Assembly: GCA_028279185.1 (NCBI GenBank)
Contig: JANQSS010000112.1
Coordinates: forward strand, 124,001-188,000
Origin: Saprospiraceae bacterium
GTDB lineage: Bacteria > Bacteroidota > Bacteroidia > Chitinophagales > Saprospiraceae
DNA: 64,000 nt
Direction: 5' to 3'
Positions 54,344 through 62,698 of this stretch are shown in pieces; position 1 is the stretch's first letter, and the number at the start of each line of letters is the position of its first letter. Under the pieces are notes generated by a model that had not been told where the DNA came from, made no database searches, and worked only from the letters and a program-made list of their open reading frames with translations. Position numbers and translations under genes: made by a program.

Positions 54344-56110
54344 CTACTCCCTTGTAATATCAAAGCTTATGGTTACATTGACTAAATCATTTCGATTGTA
54401 CATCATGAAACTTCCGCTTCCTATTATTTTATCGCCAGTATTAGGACCAAATTCTGTGATCGTAATTGATTGCACCGAATTAGCTGGAAATAAATTCCAA
54501 TCCAGTGGCACATTGACAATCGCCTCGACATATGCATCGTGTGTACCAGCAGATATGCTTTGAACCTGGAACCCACAATAAAGGTCATTGCCTAATCTAC
54601 TTTCGAAATATGTACCAACAGAGTCAACTGATCCTATATCGGCAGTTGCATTTGAATAAACGAAAACTGCACCATCCACATCCACCGTAATTGTATTTTC
54701 AGGTCCTGATATATTACATACATCTATATCTCCAAGAGAAGTAGATGTTCCCGTACTAACGGTAGCCTCTGCTGTATGTCCCGGGTTGTCAAAATCAATA
54801 CTTGTAACTTTGGCAGAAGTGATGCCCGGACAAGTCGTCACAGAAAATGTGAATGGCGCCCCAACCGTATACAAGAACTCACTGTTTCCACCAAATTCTA
54901 TTATGACCAATCCATTGGTTACCGGGTTTCCATCACAATTAAGCAGGTTACCCGTGACGGTTGTAATATTCACAGATCCGGAATTAGAAATTGCAATCGT
55001 TCCCAATGAGCTGTCAATTGAAAACGGACCTATTTGAGATGAATAGATGACATCTCCACAAGAAGAAAATACTTCTAAGTCTAGAGTAGTATTCGCCGGG
55101 ACTTTTCCGGATACAAATCCATTTTCGTCAGAACGCCCGGAACCAGAAGAACTTCCACCATCTCCAATAACAACAAGATGGTTGGCCAACGGGTTTCCAT
55201 TGTCATCCGTAATCGTAAAGTCAAGGTTAACTAGCTCATATGGCACATCACAATTCCAAAACGAAAAGTGACTAACACTCCCAATATAAGCATCGCCGAC
55301 AAGGGTTGCTACTCCATCTTGTGCCCAAATCCCATACCGCTCGTTAAAATACCATAATGGAATTTCTTGTGGCGCTGCAGCGATAATTTCATCCGGGACA
55401 GGAAATCTCAATGTGGCTTGTTTATCCTGAACAATATTTAATTCGGAACCGTCCTGGGATCGGAGTTCAACAGCCAGCATTCCAAATGTACCCAATGCGA
55501 CTTCATTGTTTAGCTGATCTACGCCCGTTAAATCTCCGGGCATTCTATCTAATGTAGGAGTGGCGGTTGGATCCAACCAGCGGACGGCGACCCCCACATT
55601 TCCTTCGTACAATTCACCATTTTCATCCCTAATAGCATTTGGTGGAAATTCCAGATTAACGCCATCCGAAGACGATATAGCTCCTCCAATTGAGGCATCG
55701 AAAGACTGATTAAATGTCTGGTCAAGTAATTCAATCTTAATCCTTGAGGATTTATTCTCCACTGGGTAAAACCTTCTACTACCATCAAAATATCCCTCTT
55801 TTTTAATCGATACGAATGTGCCTTTTGCATTCATTTCGACTTGATTGAAGAAGAAATGGCCGTATTCATTAGTTGTGGTTGAATACTCGTTTAATGTCAC
55901 CAGGGCATTTTCAATTCCATTTTGCTCTTCGTCGACGACACGACCAACCAAAGAGGATGTTACGCCCTGGATCTTAGGATTATATCCCTCGATGATGGTT
56001 GGATCCGGTGTAGTCTCTGTTATCGTCGATTCGATAATGTCATCGCGACAAGAAGAAAGAATTAGAAACAACCCTAAACAGATTAAAGTCGGTATTTTAA
56101 ACAGATTCAT
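54344..56110 (-). CDS. Lipoprotein with carboxypeptidase-regulatory-like and Ig-like domains
   Basis: The frame opens at 56200, but the Met at 56110 starts a clear lipoprotein signal (MNLFKIPTLICLGLFLILSSC), 588 residues. Next comes a carboxypeptidase-regulatory-like beta-sandwich (LVGRVVDEEQNGIENALVTL ... TTNEYGHFFFNQV), then a module with LEFPPNAIRDENGELYEGNV and GTFGMLAVELRS that recalls CILP/ZU5-like domains, then further Ig-like repeats (FTITDDNGNPLANHLVVIG; GNLLNCDGNPVTNGLVII). It is probably anchored at the outer membrane and exposed. No enzyme motif was seen. Its neighbour downstream is the sigma/Dma-like pair, so it could be a client or a reporter of that system (inference). Confidence 0.78.
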   Translation of the reverse strand: MNLFKIPTLICLGLFLILSSCRDDIIESTITETTPDPTIIEGYNPKIQGVTSSLVGRVVDEEQNGIENALVTLNEYSTTTNEYGHFFFNQVEMNAKGTFVSIKKEGYFDGSRRFYPVENKSSRIKIELLDQTFNQSFDASIGGAISSSDGVNLEFPPNAIRDENGELYEGNVGVAVRWLDPTATPTLDRMPGDLTGVDQLNNEVALGTFGMLAVELRSQDGSELNIVQDKQATLRFPVPDEIIAAAPQEIPLWYFNERYGIWAQDGVATLVGDAYIGSVSHFSFWNCDVPYELVNLDFTITDDNGNPLANHLVVIGDGGSSSGSGRSDENGFVSGKVPANTTLDLEVFSSCGDVIYSSQIGPFSIDSSLGTIAISNSGSVNITTVTGNLLNCDGNPVTNGLVIIEFGGNSEFLYTVGAPFTFSVTTCPGITSAKVTSIDFDNPGHTAEATVSTGTSTSLGDIDVCNISGPENTITVDVDGAVFVYSNATADIGSVDSVGTYFESRLGNDLYCGFQVQSISAGTHDAYVEAIVNVPLDWNLFPANSVQSITITEFGPNTGDKIIGSGSFMMYNRNDLVNVTISFDITRE

Positions 56111-56519
56111 TTTATTTATTTTAAGTGATGATGTCAACCACATACCATGGACTATTGGGCCGACAATAGATAAAGGGTAGTAATCGGCGATTCGCTGCAT
56201 GGCCCGAGAAAATATTTGTCCGCTTCAGGTAGTACTGGTTTGCGCTTACCTTCCTAGCTTGTTTGGACCAATTGGTCTTATTCATCTCCATGCGTCCTTT
56301 TATTATACTCGAATGGAACATTCAACTATTTCATTCCATACATACGAATACCAGATAAGAGGCTAAATGAAATTTAATCTGCCTTCAACTGATGGTATGT
56401 GAAACAATACGATCAGCGTACATTTAGTAGCATTTATTATTAGGAAGTTTTAGCCACAGATATGGTATTGATTGGTCGATCAATTGTTGTCAAAAATTGA
56501 AAAAAAACAACGTGATTTT
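56111..56519. other. Intergenic region upstream of the lipoprotein gene
   Basis: About 410 bases between two minus-strand genes. A 66-codon ORF at 56121-56321 has no protein-like features. No hairpin or repeat stands out. Confidence 0.4.
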
Positions 56520-57401
56520 TCATCGTTCGACTTGTCGATAACGCTTTGCGCCATCGGCGTAATCAAATTTAATTAAGAAGGGGCCCTGAGGAAGTTCGGC
56601 ATCGACAATGATAAATTGATCCACTTGCGGGCCATCTGTAGCTATCGTTTTAACCACACGTTTGTTGCGATCTTTATCAATAATTGACACGTTAATTTGG
56701 CCGGACGAAGCTGTCATAAATTTCACAGACAAATTTCCATTCTGAGCATCTACGTGAACGCCTAATATTTTGTTTTCAATTTTATAATGATTGGATTGAA
56801 TTTGCGCATCAGTCAATTTTGAGACATACATTTTACTTGGCAATATATCATCGCGATGCGAAATGGCTTTAATAGTTTGATCCGCGGCAACAACAAAAGG
56901 CCCATCATATTTCGAACTCATATCAGATGGCTCAGACCCATCAATCGTATAAAAGATCTCAGCAAATTCAGTCATCGATTCCATGCTATACAGTACATGT
57001 CCGTTCATAAGCGTGTCGACAGTGACAATGGGCATTCCTGCACGGCCAAAATTGTAAGCCGTCCAATATTGTGCCATCGGATGAAAATACCGGTCAAAGA
57101 AATGTGCATCATGCCCTACGATAGACCGAAGATTAGCAAGTCGTTTGCTCAAATCAGGATAAATGCCATTCAAAACCAACTCTTCAATATGGGAGTGTTC
57201 GGCATGAATGAATCGCTCCAAATAATCAATGGTATAGTTTGCCTTAGCAATATCCAAATCTTCTTCGCCGATCGCCTCCGATTCCCGCTCAGCATACATC
57301 ATGGTTCTTGGCATAATGTCTGTTACATGGACAGCCAGCGGTTGTGCCTCAAGTACAAGTACGAAGAAGCAAAATGCAGATATGGTGAAAAGTTCTTTCA
57401 C
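56520..57401 (-). CDS. Secreted protein with a chitobiase/hexosaminidase C-terminal-type domain
   Basis: 293 residues from a GTG start, with a Sec signal peptide (LFTISAFCFFVLVLEAQ). Residues ~30-140 are mostly helical and unrecognised (YTIDYLERFIHAEHSHIEEL, FFDRYFHPMAQYWTAYNFGR). Residues ~145-205 match the CHB_HEX_C_1 type domain that usually trails glycoside hydrolases (FYTIDGSEPSDMSSKYDGP, VVAADQTIKAISHR). A C-terminal beta domain follows (NGNLSVKFMTASSGQINV ... PQGPFLIKFDYADG) resembling a T9SS-like or Ig-like end but without clear sorting motifs. No catalytic hydrolase domain is attached. It is divergent from galK. Confidence 0.7.
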   Translation of the reverse strand: MKELFTISAFCFFVLVLEAQPLAVHVTDIMPRTMMYAERESEAIGEEDLDIAKANYTIDYLERFIHAEHSHIEELVLNGIYPDLSKRLANLRSIVGHDAHFFDRYFHPMAQYWTAYNFGRAGMPIVTVDTLMNGHVLYSMESMTEFAEIFYTIDGSEPSDMSSKYDGPFVVAADQTIKAISHRDDILPSKMYVSKLTDAQIQSNHYKIENKILGVHVDAQNGNLSVKFMTASSGQINVSIIDKDRNKRVVKTIATDGPQVDQFIIVDAELPQGPFLIKFDYADGAKRYRQVER

Positions 57402-57652
57402 TACACGGTTGATTGACCTTTTGTAATACGATTACGTCAAGAAAAGAGTGGTTGAGCGCTGGGCCTCAACCCTGACATGAACTCTCAAATTCGATGGGAT
57501 ATGCAAATGTACATACACTTTTACAATTTGCATGCATGAGCTTTACGGACACGGAATTGATCTGCTACTGAAAAGGCCAATCATGGGTTTTTGATTTTCC
57601 GTCATTTCGATAATATATTCGTTTGCCTGAATGCCTATCATTCTTCCTTATA

Positions 57653-58819
57653 ATGAATCGAAAAAAATTGATTGAGTCTGCTTTCCAAAAACTGTACAAT
57701 GCTGAAGCAGAACTTGTTGTGCAATGTCCCGGACGAATCAACCTTATCGGAGAACACACAGATTACAATGGAGGCTTAGTGCTTCCCGCAGCCATAAATC
57801 GATACACTCAATTTGCCTTCCGAAAAAACAACTTGAAGAAAATGCGCTGTTTGGCAATGGATCTGGATGCATACACGGAAGTTTCAATTGACGTTGGAGA
57901 ACCCTCCGATTCAACGTGGTTAAATTATTTAATCGGGAATTTAGTTGAACTCCGTTTAAATCACATACTAGAAGGATTTGATTGTGTATTTAGTAGTACT
58001 ATTCCGATGGGAGCCGGGATGAGCTCTTCTTCAGCGCTCGAATGTGGATTTTTGTTTGGAATTAATGAACTATTTAATTGTAAAATTCCTCTACGAGAAT
58101 TAAGTTCTATTTCGCAACATGCGAACCACAATTTTTTAGGCATTGAAGGTGGTATAATGGATCAATTCGCCTGCCTATTAGGTAAACGAAATCATGCTTT
58201 AGCTCTTGATTGTTCCTCGCTTGAATTCGAATATGTACCGATTTTACTTGAAGCATGTAGTATCGTCTTAATCGATTCAAAAATTCGACATGATCATACT
58301 CAATCGGCCTATAATGTTCGAGTAAATGAATGCAAACAATTTGTGTTCGAATTTAATAAGTTAAAATCGGCCAATTATTCCATTCGCGATTTGACGATAT
58401 CCATGATTAACTCTGTCCGAGGAACAATAGCCACTCATCTATGTGATAGGATCCAATATGTGATAGAGGAGAATGAGCGCGTGCAACATTTTATTAAAGG
58501 TCTGAAAGATAATGAAACATACTACATTGGAAACCTCCTGTTCGAAAGTCATATGGGTCTTCGTGATTTATATAACGTGAGCTGTCCGGAGTTAGACTTT
58601 TTGGTTGCGGAAGCTAAGCAGGACAAAGATATTTTTGGCGCGCGTATGATGGGAGGCGGATTTGGTGGTTGTACGATTAATTTAATTCGAAAAGACAAAG
58701 CGAAACTTATCGCTGAGCGTATTTTGACCGCTTACAAAAAAGCACATAATCGAGCTGGGTCGGCTATTTTCATAGAAATTACCGATGGAGCACATCGTAT
58801 TAAAAAAGTAATTAAATAA
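57653..58819 (+). CDS. galK: Galactokinase
   Basis: The frame opens at 57623, but the Met at 57653 gives the normal N-terminus (388 residues). GHMP-kinase motifs are complete: PGRINLIGEHTDYNGGLVLP (galactokinase signature), PMGAGMSSSSALE (ATP-binding loop), GIEGGIMDQFACLLG with the catalytic Asp, and GARMMGGGFGGCTI. It phosphorylates galactose to galactose-1-phosphate in the cytoplasm, the first step of the Leloir pathway. No galT, galE or transporter lies beside it, so the pathway is scattered in this genome. Confidence 0.95.
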   Translation: MNRKKLIESAFQKLYNAEAELVVQCPGRINLIGEHTDYNGGLVLPAAINRYTQFAFRKNNLKKMRCLAMDLDAYTEVSIDVGEPSDSTWLNYLIGNLVELRLNHILEGFDCVFSSTIPMGAGMSSSSALECGFLFGINELFNCKIPLRELSSISQHANHNFLGIEGGIMDQFACLLGKRNHALALDCSSLEFEYVPILLEACSIVLIDSKIRHDHTQSAYNVRVNECKQFVFEFNKLKSANYSIRDLTISMINSVRGTIATHLCDRIQYVIEENERVQHFIKGLKDNETYYIGNLLFESHMGLRDLYNVSCPELDFLVAEAKQDKDIFGARMMGGGFGGCTINLIRKDKAKLIAERILTAYKKAHNRAGSAIFIEITDGAHRIKKVIK

Positions 58820-58940
58820 GTACGCTGCATTCAGTGATTTTACTTTGTACAGGAAATCCTATACTGATACGAGAAACACCATTTTTTGGCTCATACTACC
58901 GGTTTATCTGAAATACATCTTAGCTGGCCGCGATTGAACA

Positions 58941-59318
58941 TTATTTTATCCGCCATGGAGGGTTTTTTCGATTTTTTCCGGCATAGTATAGAATTATGAG
59001 ATTGCCATCTGGGTCTTTTAGTCTTGCCTCGCGCCACAGCCAACTTTGATCCATTGGCATTTCGTTAAAAGTTATGCCCTTGGTGATTAATTCAGCTACG
59101 TATTCATCTAATTTTTCAACTTCAAAATACACGGTGGTGCCATTTCCCGATTGTATCTTATCGTGATAATGAATAGAAAAGGTTGCGTTTCCAGTAGGGC
59201 ATTCGAAACGTGCGTATCGCGGCTTAGCCTCCACTATCAGTCGTAAACCTAGCTTTTGATAAAAAGGGATTGCCCGTTCAAGGTCCCGGGAAGTAATAGT
59301 TACTTGATTTAAATCCAC
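58941..59318 (-). CDS. VOC superfamily (glyoxalase/bleomycin-resistance-like) protein
   Basis: 125 residues from a GTG; an in-frame stop lies four codons upstream and no ATG is available. Two beta-alpha-beta-beta-beta units are seen: QVTITSRDLERAIPFYQKLG with RYARFECPTGNATFSIHYHD, and TVYFEVEKLDEYVAELITKG with REARLKDPDGNLIILYYAG. A metal-ligand pattern is partly present (His in SIHYH). Family functions range from glyoxalase to dioxygenase to antibiotic binding; no choice can be made. It is convergent with galK. Confidence 0.85.
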   Translation of the reverse strand: MDLNQVTITSRDLERAIPFYQKLGLRLIVEAKPRYARFECPTGNATFSIHYHDKIQSGNGTTVYFEVEKLDEYVAELITKGITFNEMPMDQSWLWREARLKDPDGNLIILYYAGKNRKNPPWRIK

Positions 59319-59404
59319 ACCAACGATTCATTAGATAATGCATCAAATGTATTAAAAATCATAATTTTTCGAAGATGAAAATTGCGTTCAAGCGTTTCAA
59401 TTTC

Positions 59405-59914
59405 TCAAAAGCACAACGCACGAATTGATTTCTTTTTTCGCCTTGACACCGGAATTCGATCACCATTATCTAAAATCAGAAGGGCGTTTTTCTCAAAAGA
59501 TAAAATATGCTTGTTGTTTACTAGATAGGATTGGTGGCAGCGAACAAACCCGAATGATCGTAATTCGATTTCTATCGATTTGAGCGTACGGGCCAAGACA
59601 ATTTTAGTTTTGTCTGCTAAAACAATTTCAACATAGTTACTGTCTGCATGTACATAACATATTGTTGACAACGGAATACGATGTAAACCGGAGATATTTG
59701 AATACGTGAAGTACTCCGTGTTTTTGAAACTATTCACATTAACCCTATTTTCAATTTGGCGCAACATGGATTCAAAATCCTCGACGATAGGATGGTCTGA
59801 CCGCTGTGCATCTTTTTTATACGCGATTCGAAGTTTTGAATCAATCGATTTTGTTTCAATTTGAGCCATAATCAAGTCTGTTATACATTCGTACAGTTTA
59901 ACTAAAAAGCGCAT
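59405..59914 (-). CDS. LytTR-type DNA-binding regulator without receiver domain
   Basis: 169 residues. The C-terminal ~100 residues are a LytTR domain (TYSNISGLHRIPLSTICYVH, SNYVEIVLADKTKIVLARTL, RSFGFVRCHQSYLVNNKHIL, GDRIPVSRRKKKSI). The N-terminal ~65 residues are helical, without the Asp pocket of a receiver. LytTR proteins bind direct repeats near promoters. It lies 76 bases downstream of the response regulator of a kinase/regulator pair on the same strand and may be part of that regulon or operon. Confidence 0.88.
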   Translation of the reverse strand: MRFLVKLYECITDLIMAQIETKSIDSKLRIAYKKDAQRSDHPIVEDFESMLRQIENRVNVNSFKNTEYFTYSNISGLHRIPLSTICYVHADSNYVEIVLADKTKIVLARTLKSIEIELRSFGFVRCHQSYLVNNKHILSFEKNALLILDNGDRIPVSRRKKKSIRALCF

Positions 59915-59990
59915 AGGATCTATAAATAAAGATAGGCTTGGTACAGTATTGGTGACCTATACAAAAGTATGGAAATCACTTTCCTGAGTG

Positions 59991-60611
59991 TTACCGCATG
60001 CTGTCGAAGATGATTTTGGCCAATGCCGTTCGGTTTCGTACGTCGAACTTCGAATATATGTTCTGCATATGCCATTTGATGGTGTTCTCAGATAAGTTTT
60101 GATTTGACGCTATCTGTCCATTCGTCATACCATCCGACAAATCTCGCATAATATCAAATTCACGCTCAGACAACGGATCAGATGCCAAAGCATCTAGTTG
60201 CACTTTAGAAATTTCCTTTTTTCGATTTTGGAAATTAGCCAAACCTATTTCCAATGCTGCAAACAGGTCAACAGTTTTGTATGGTTTAACGATGTATGCA
60301 CAAGGATTGGTAACTTTCGCTCTTAATAATGTGGCTCGATCCGAGTAGGCCGTCAGATAAATGAATGGAATGTTGAATCGCTTTTGAATAATAGCACCTA
60401 AATCAATCCCATCAATTTTTCCACCTAAATTTATATCAAGGCATACTAAATCAGGTATATTTTCTTTGATATAGTCAATCACCATATCGCCCGAATGAAA
60501 GACATGTTTCACCGTATGCCCGGCCAGGGTTAAATCAGATTCCAATAAACTGGAAATCAGTGGATCGTCCTCCACAATGACTACTGTCAAACTGTTTACA
60601 CCCTCCATCAT
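59991..60611 (-). CDS. LuxR/NarL-type response regulator
   Basis: 206 residues: receiver domain (~8-125) with the acidic pair VIVEDD, phosphoacceptor Asp59 in VCLDINLGG, the Thr/Ser switch in IYLTAYSD and the conserved Lys in AYIVKPYK; then a LuxR-type HTH (~140-206: LSEREFDIMRDLSDGM, NQNLSENTIKWHMQNIYSKF). The start overlaps the kinase stop by four bases (ATGA), so the two genes form a coupled two-component system. A second in-frame Met follows immediately. Confidence 0.94.
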   Translation of the reverse strand: MMEGVNSLTVVIVEDDPLISSLLESDLTLAGHTVKHVFHSGDMVIDYIKENIPDLVCLDINLGGKIDGIDLGAIIQKRFNIPFIYLTAYSDRATLLRAKVTNPCAYIVKPYKTVDLFAALEIGLANFQNRKKEISKVQLDALASDPLSEREFDIMRDLSDGMTNGQIASNQNLSENTIKWHMQNIYSKFDVRNRTALAKIIFDSMR

Positions 60612-62521
60612 GCTACCTGTTTAAAATTCTTTATTTTCAGTGTAATTTTCAGGCCATCATTGTTATCAAATTTGAGTTCAGCATTTAGTTTTCGGGCAAA
60701 CGAATTAATTAGTGAGTAACCGAATGATTTTTTATTGACGATATCATTCAAGGAAGCACCGACACCGTCGTCCCCTACATGAAGAACCAATTCATCCTTA
60801 ATTTTATGAAGTCTAACAAATAGATTGCCTTCGCTTCTGCCATCGAAGGCATACTTCATTGAATTTGCGAGCAATTCGTTGACCGTTAGCCCTAGTGGAA
60901 TCATCGTCTCTACGTCAAGCCACAGTGGTTCAACATCGAGTTGTACTCGAATTTCTTTTTCATCGAGGTAATATGACTTACTTATATTGTCCACCAGTTT
61001 AGACATATATTCCTGAGCATTTACGGCCTTCAGATTGTCGTGTTGATATAATTCTTTATGAATTAAAGCCATTGACTCGATTCTGTTATTTCCTTGCATG
61101 AGCGCATCTTGGACATCTTCGTCATCAATATATCGGGATTGTAGCGTCAGTAATGCACTTATGACCTGCAAATTATTCTTTACGCGATGATGAATTTCCT
61201 TTAACAGTAGTTCGTTTTGTTCGTTCGCCTTCGAAATTAATTCTTTTTGACGTTTAATTTTATTGTAAAAGTATCGTCCTACCACTAGTCCCACTACCGC
61301 CATACCTAAAAGCACGAGCAACAAATAGATGCGTCGCTTGTTTTGATCCGCCTCGAACTCGGCAATTGACTTATCTTTTTGCAACAAGGCTATGTCAAAA
61401 TCTTTTTCGGCTGACAAAAATCGTATCTCATTTCGTACGCGAAGTGCTTTACTTTGCCGATTCGCCAATTTCGCATATTCGACTATGTACTTCTGATTAC
61501 TTTCGTACGCTTTTTTATAATTGGATTTTGCTGCCCAGAACTTTGCGTCCAATTCATAAAAATTTGTGCTTAGCATTACATTATTCAACCGATCAATCAC
61601 ACCACGTAAAGCACTCAAATAAGTCCCGGCTTCATCCATATTATTCTTATGGATTTGAATACCTGCATTGGTTAAGTACATTATAATTGTAGCCAATGTT
61701 GAAGGTTTACCTTCAGCTTCGCTCACGGCCGCAAATACACGCTCTGCCTCTTCATACTTTTCACGTTTGAATAGTATACGTCCTTCAGTAATTTTCGATG
61801 ACAAAAAATCATTTTGACGACCAAGCTTTCTATATATATTTTTCGCGCTGTCATTAAGCTCACCTGCTTTTTCATAATTTTCCAGAAAAAGATAGGCATA
61901 CGACATATTATTCATCGTATTCGCCATCCCCAGGCTATCCTCCCCTTTAGTTTTTATATCCAACGATTCTTCGTAGAAGTGCAAAGCCTCGGCTTCTCGA
62001 CCCATTTGTCTATAGATAATTCCCAAATTATTTAAAACCTTTGATCGCTTGGTATCCTGTTTTTGAATCCGAGCAAGCGTCAAAGCTTCCTGAAATATTG
62101 GTATTGCCTTGTCGTGAATTCGTTCCGAAGCATATGCCGATCCAAGATTTATTACATAATCAAGCTCCAAGTCTGAATATCGATCAGGATAAGATCGTAT
62201 AAGATCCAACCCTTTACTGAGATAAGAAAAACTAGAATCGGCCTGTCCGCTGTTTATCAATAATGCAGCCCTTACGCGCCAAATTACGAGTTGAACAGAG
62301 TCTGGATTTGGGGAAGAATTTACAATGGACTGTGCCGATTCAAGAGCCAAAAATGAACTATCATTTGCCTTTCTATTCGCCAAATCAATGCTCATCTGTA
62401 CGAAATCAAGCGGAGTTTGGGCCACTATGGATTCCCTACTACCAACACAAAAAATTAGAGAAAGAAAAAGCAATCGAAGAACCACAATCGATACTAATTG
62501 GTTAGAATTATCTGAACACAT
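60608..62521 (-). CDS. TPR sensor histidine kinase, HisKA_2/HWE-like type
   Basis: The ATG at 62521 is preferred over the GTG just before it (637 residues). A signal peptide or anchor (VVLRLLFLSLIFCVG) is followed by TPRs at ~45-330 (PIFQEALTLARIQKQ, HFYEESLDIKTKGED), a coiled segment, a membrane helix (~398-420, YLLLVLLGMAVVGLVVG) and the kinase core. The phosphoacceptor His is in LLKEIHHRVKNNLQVISAL, typical of HisKA_2. The ATPase domain has the N-box LTVNELLANSMKYAF and HVGDDGVG. It probably senses a periplasmic cue via TPRs and phosphorylates the overlapping LuxR-type regulator. Confidence 0.93.
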   Translation of the reverse strand: MCSDNSNQLVSIVVLRLLFLSLIFCVGSRESIVAQTPLDFVQMSIDLANRKANDSSFLALESAQSIVNSSPNPDSVQLVIWRVRAALLINSGQADSSFSYLSKGLDLIRSYPDRYSDLELDYVINLGSAYASERIHDKAIPIFQEALTLARIQKQDTKRSKVLNNLGIIYRQMGREAEALHFYEESLDIKTKGEDSLGMANTMNNMSYAYLFLENYEKAGELNDSAKNIYRKLGRQNDFLSSKITEGRILFKREKYEEAERVFAAVSEAEGKPSTLATIIMYLTNAGIQIHKNNMDEAGTYLSALRGVIDRLNNVMLSTNFYELDAKFWAAKSNYKKAYESNQKYIVEYAKLANRQSKALRVRNEIRFLSAEKDFDIALLQKDKSIAEFEADQNKRRIYLLLVLLGMAVVGLVVGRYFYNKIKRQKELISKANEQNELLLKEIHHRVKNNLQVISALLTLQSRYIDDEDVQDALMQGNNRIESMALIHKELYQHDNLKAVNAQEYMSKLVDNISKSYYLDEKEIRVQLDVEPLWLDVETMIPLGLTVNELLANSMKYAFDGRSEGNLFVRLHKIKDELVLHVGDDGVGASLNDIVNKKSFGYSLINSFARKLNAELKFDNNDGLKITLKIKNFKQVA

Positions 62522-62597
62522 CACTTTAAGATACGCATATTACGTTGACCATCCGCTTCCAATCTCTTCGTAATTAAAATGAAAAATGTAATTATAA

Positions 62598-62638
62598 AAG
62601 AAGGAAGCCTGGAATAAATCATCCTATGCTTCCCTCTT
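62598..62638 (-). terminator. Hairpin after the S74-domain gene
   Basis: An 11-bp stem with one mismatch (62598-62608 with 62628-62638) lies 61 bases past the minus-strand stop at 62699 and is followed on that strand by a T-rich stretch. It separates that gene from the histidine kinase. Confidence 0.6.
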
Positions 62639-62698
62639 GTAAACCCCATTAAGCACCGTAATGTATATATTCAGTTCGATGAAAACGATGCACCTATG

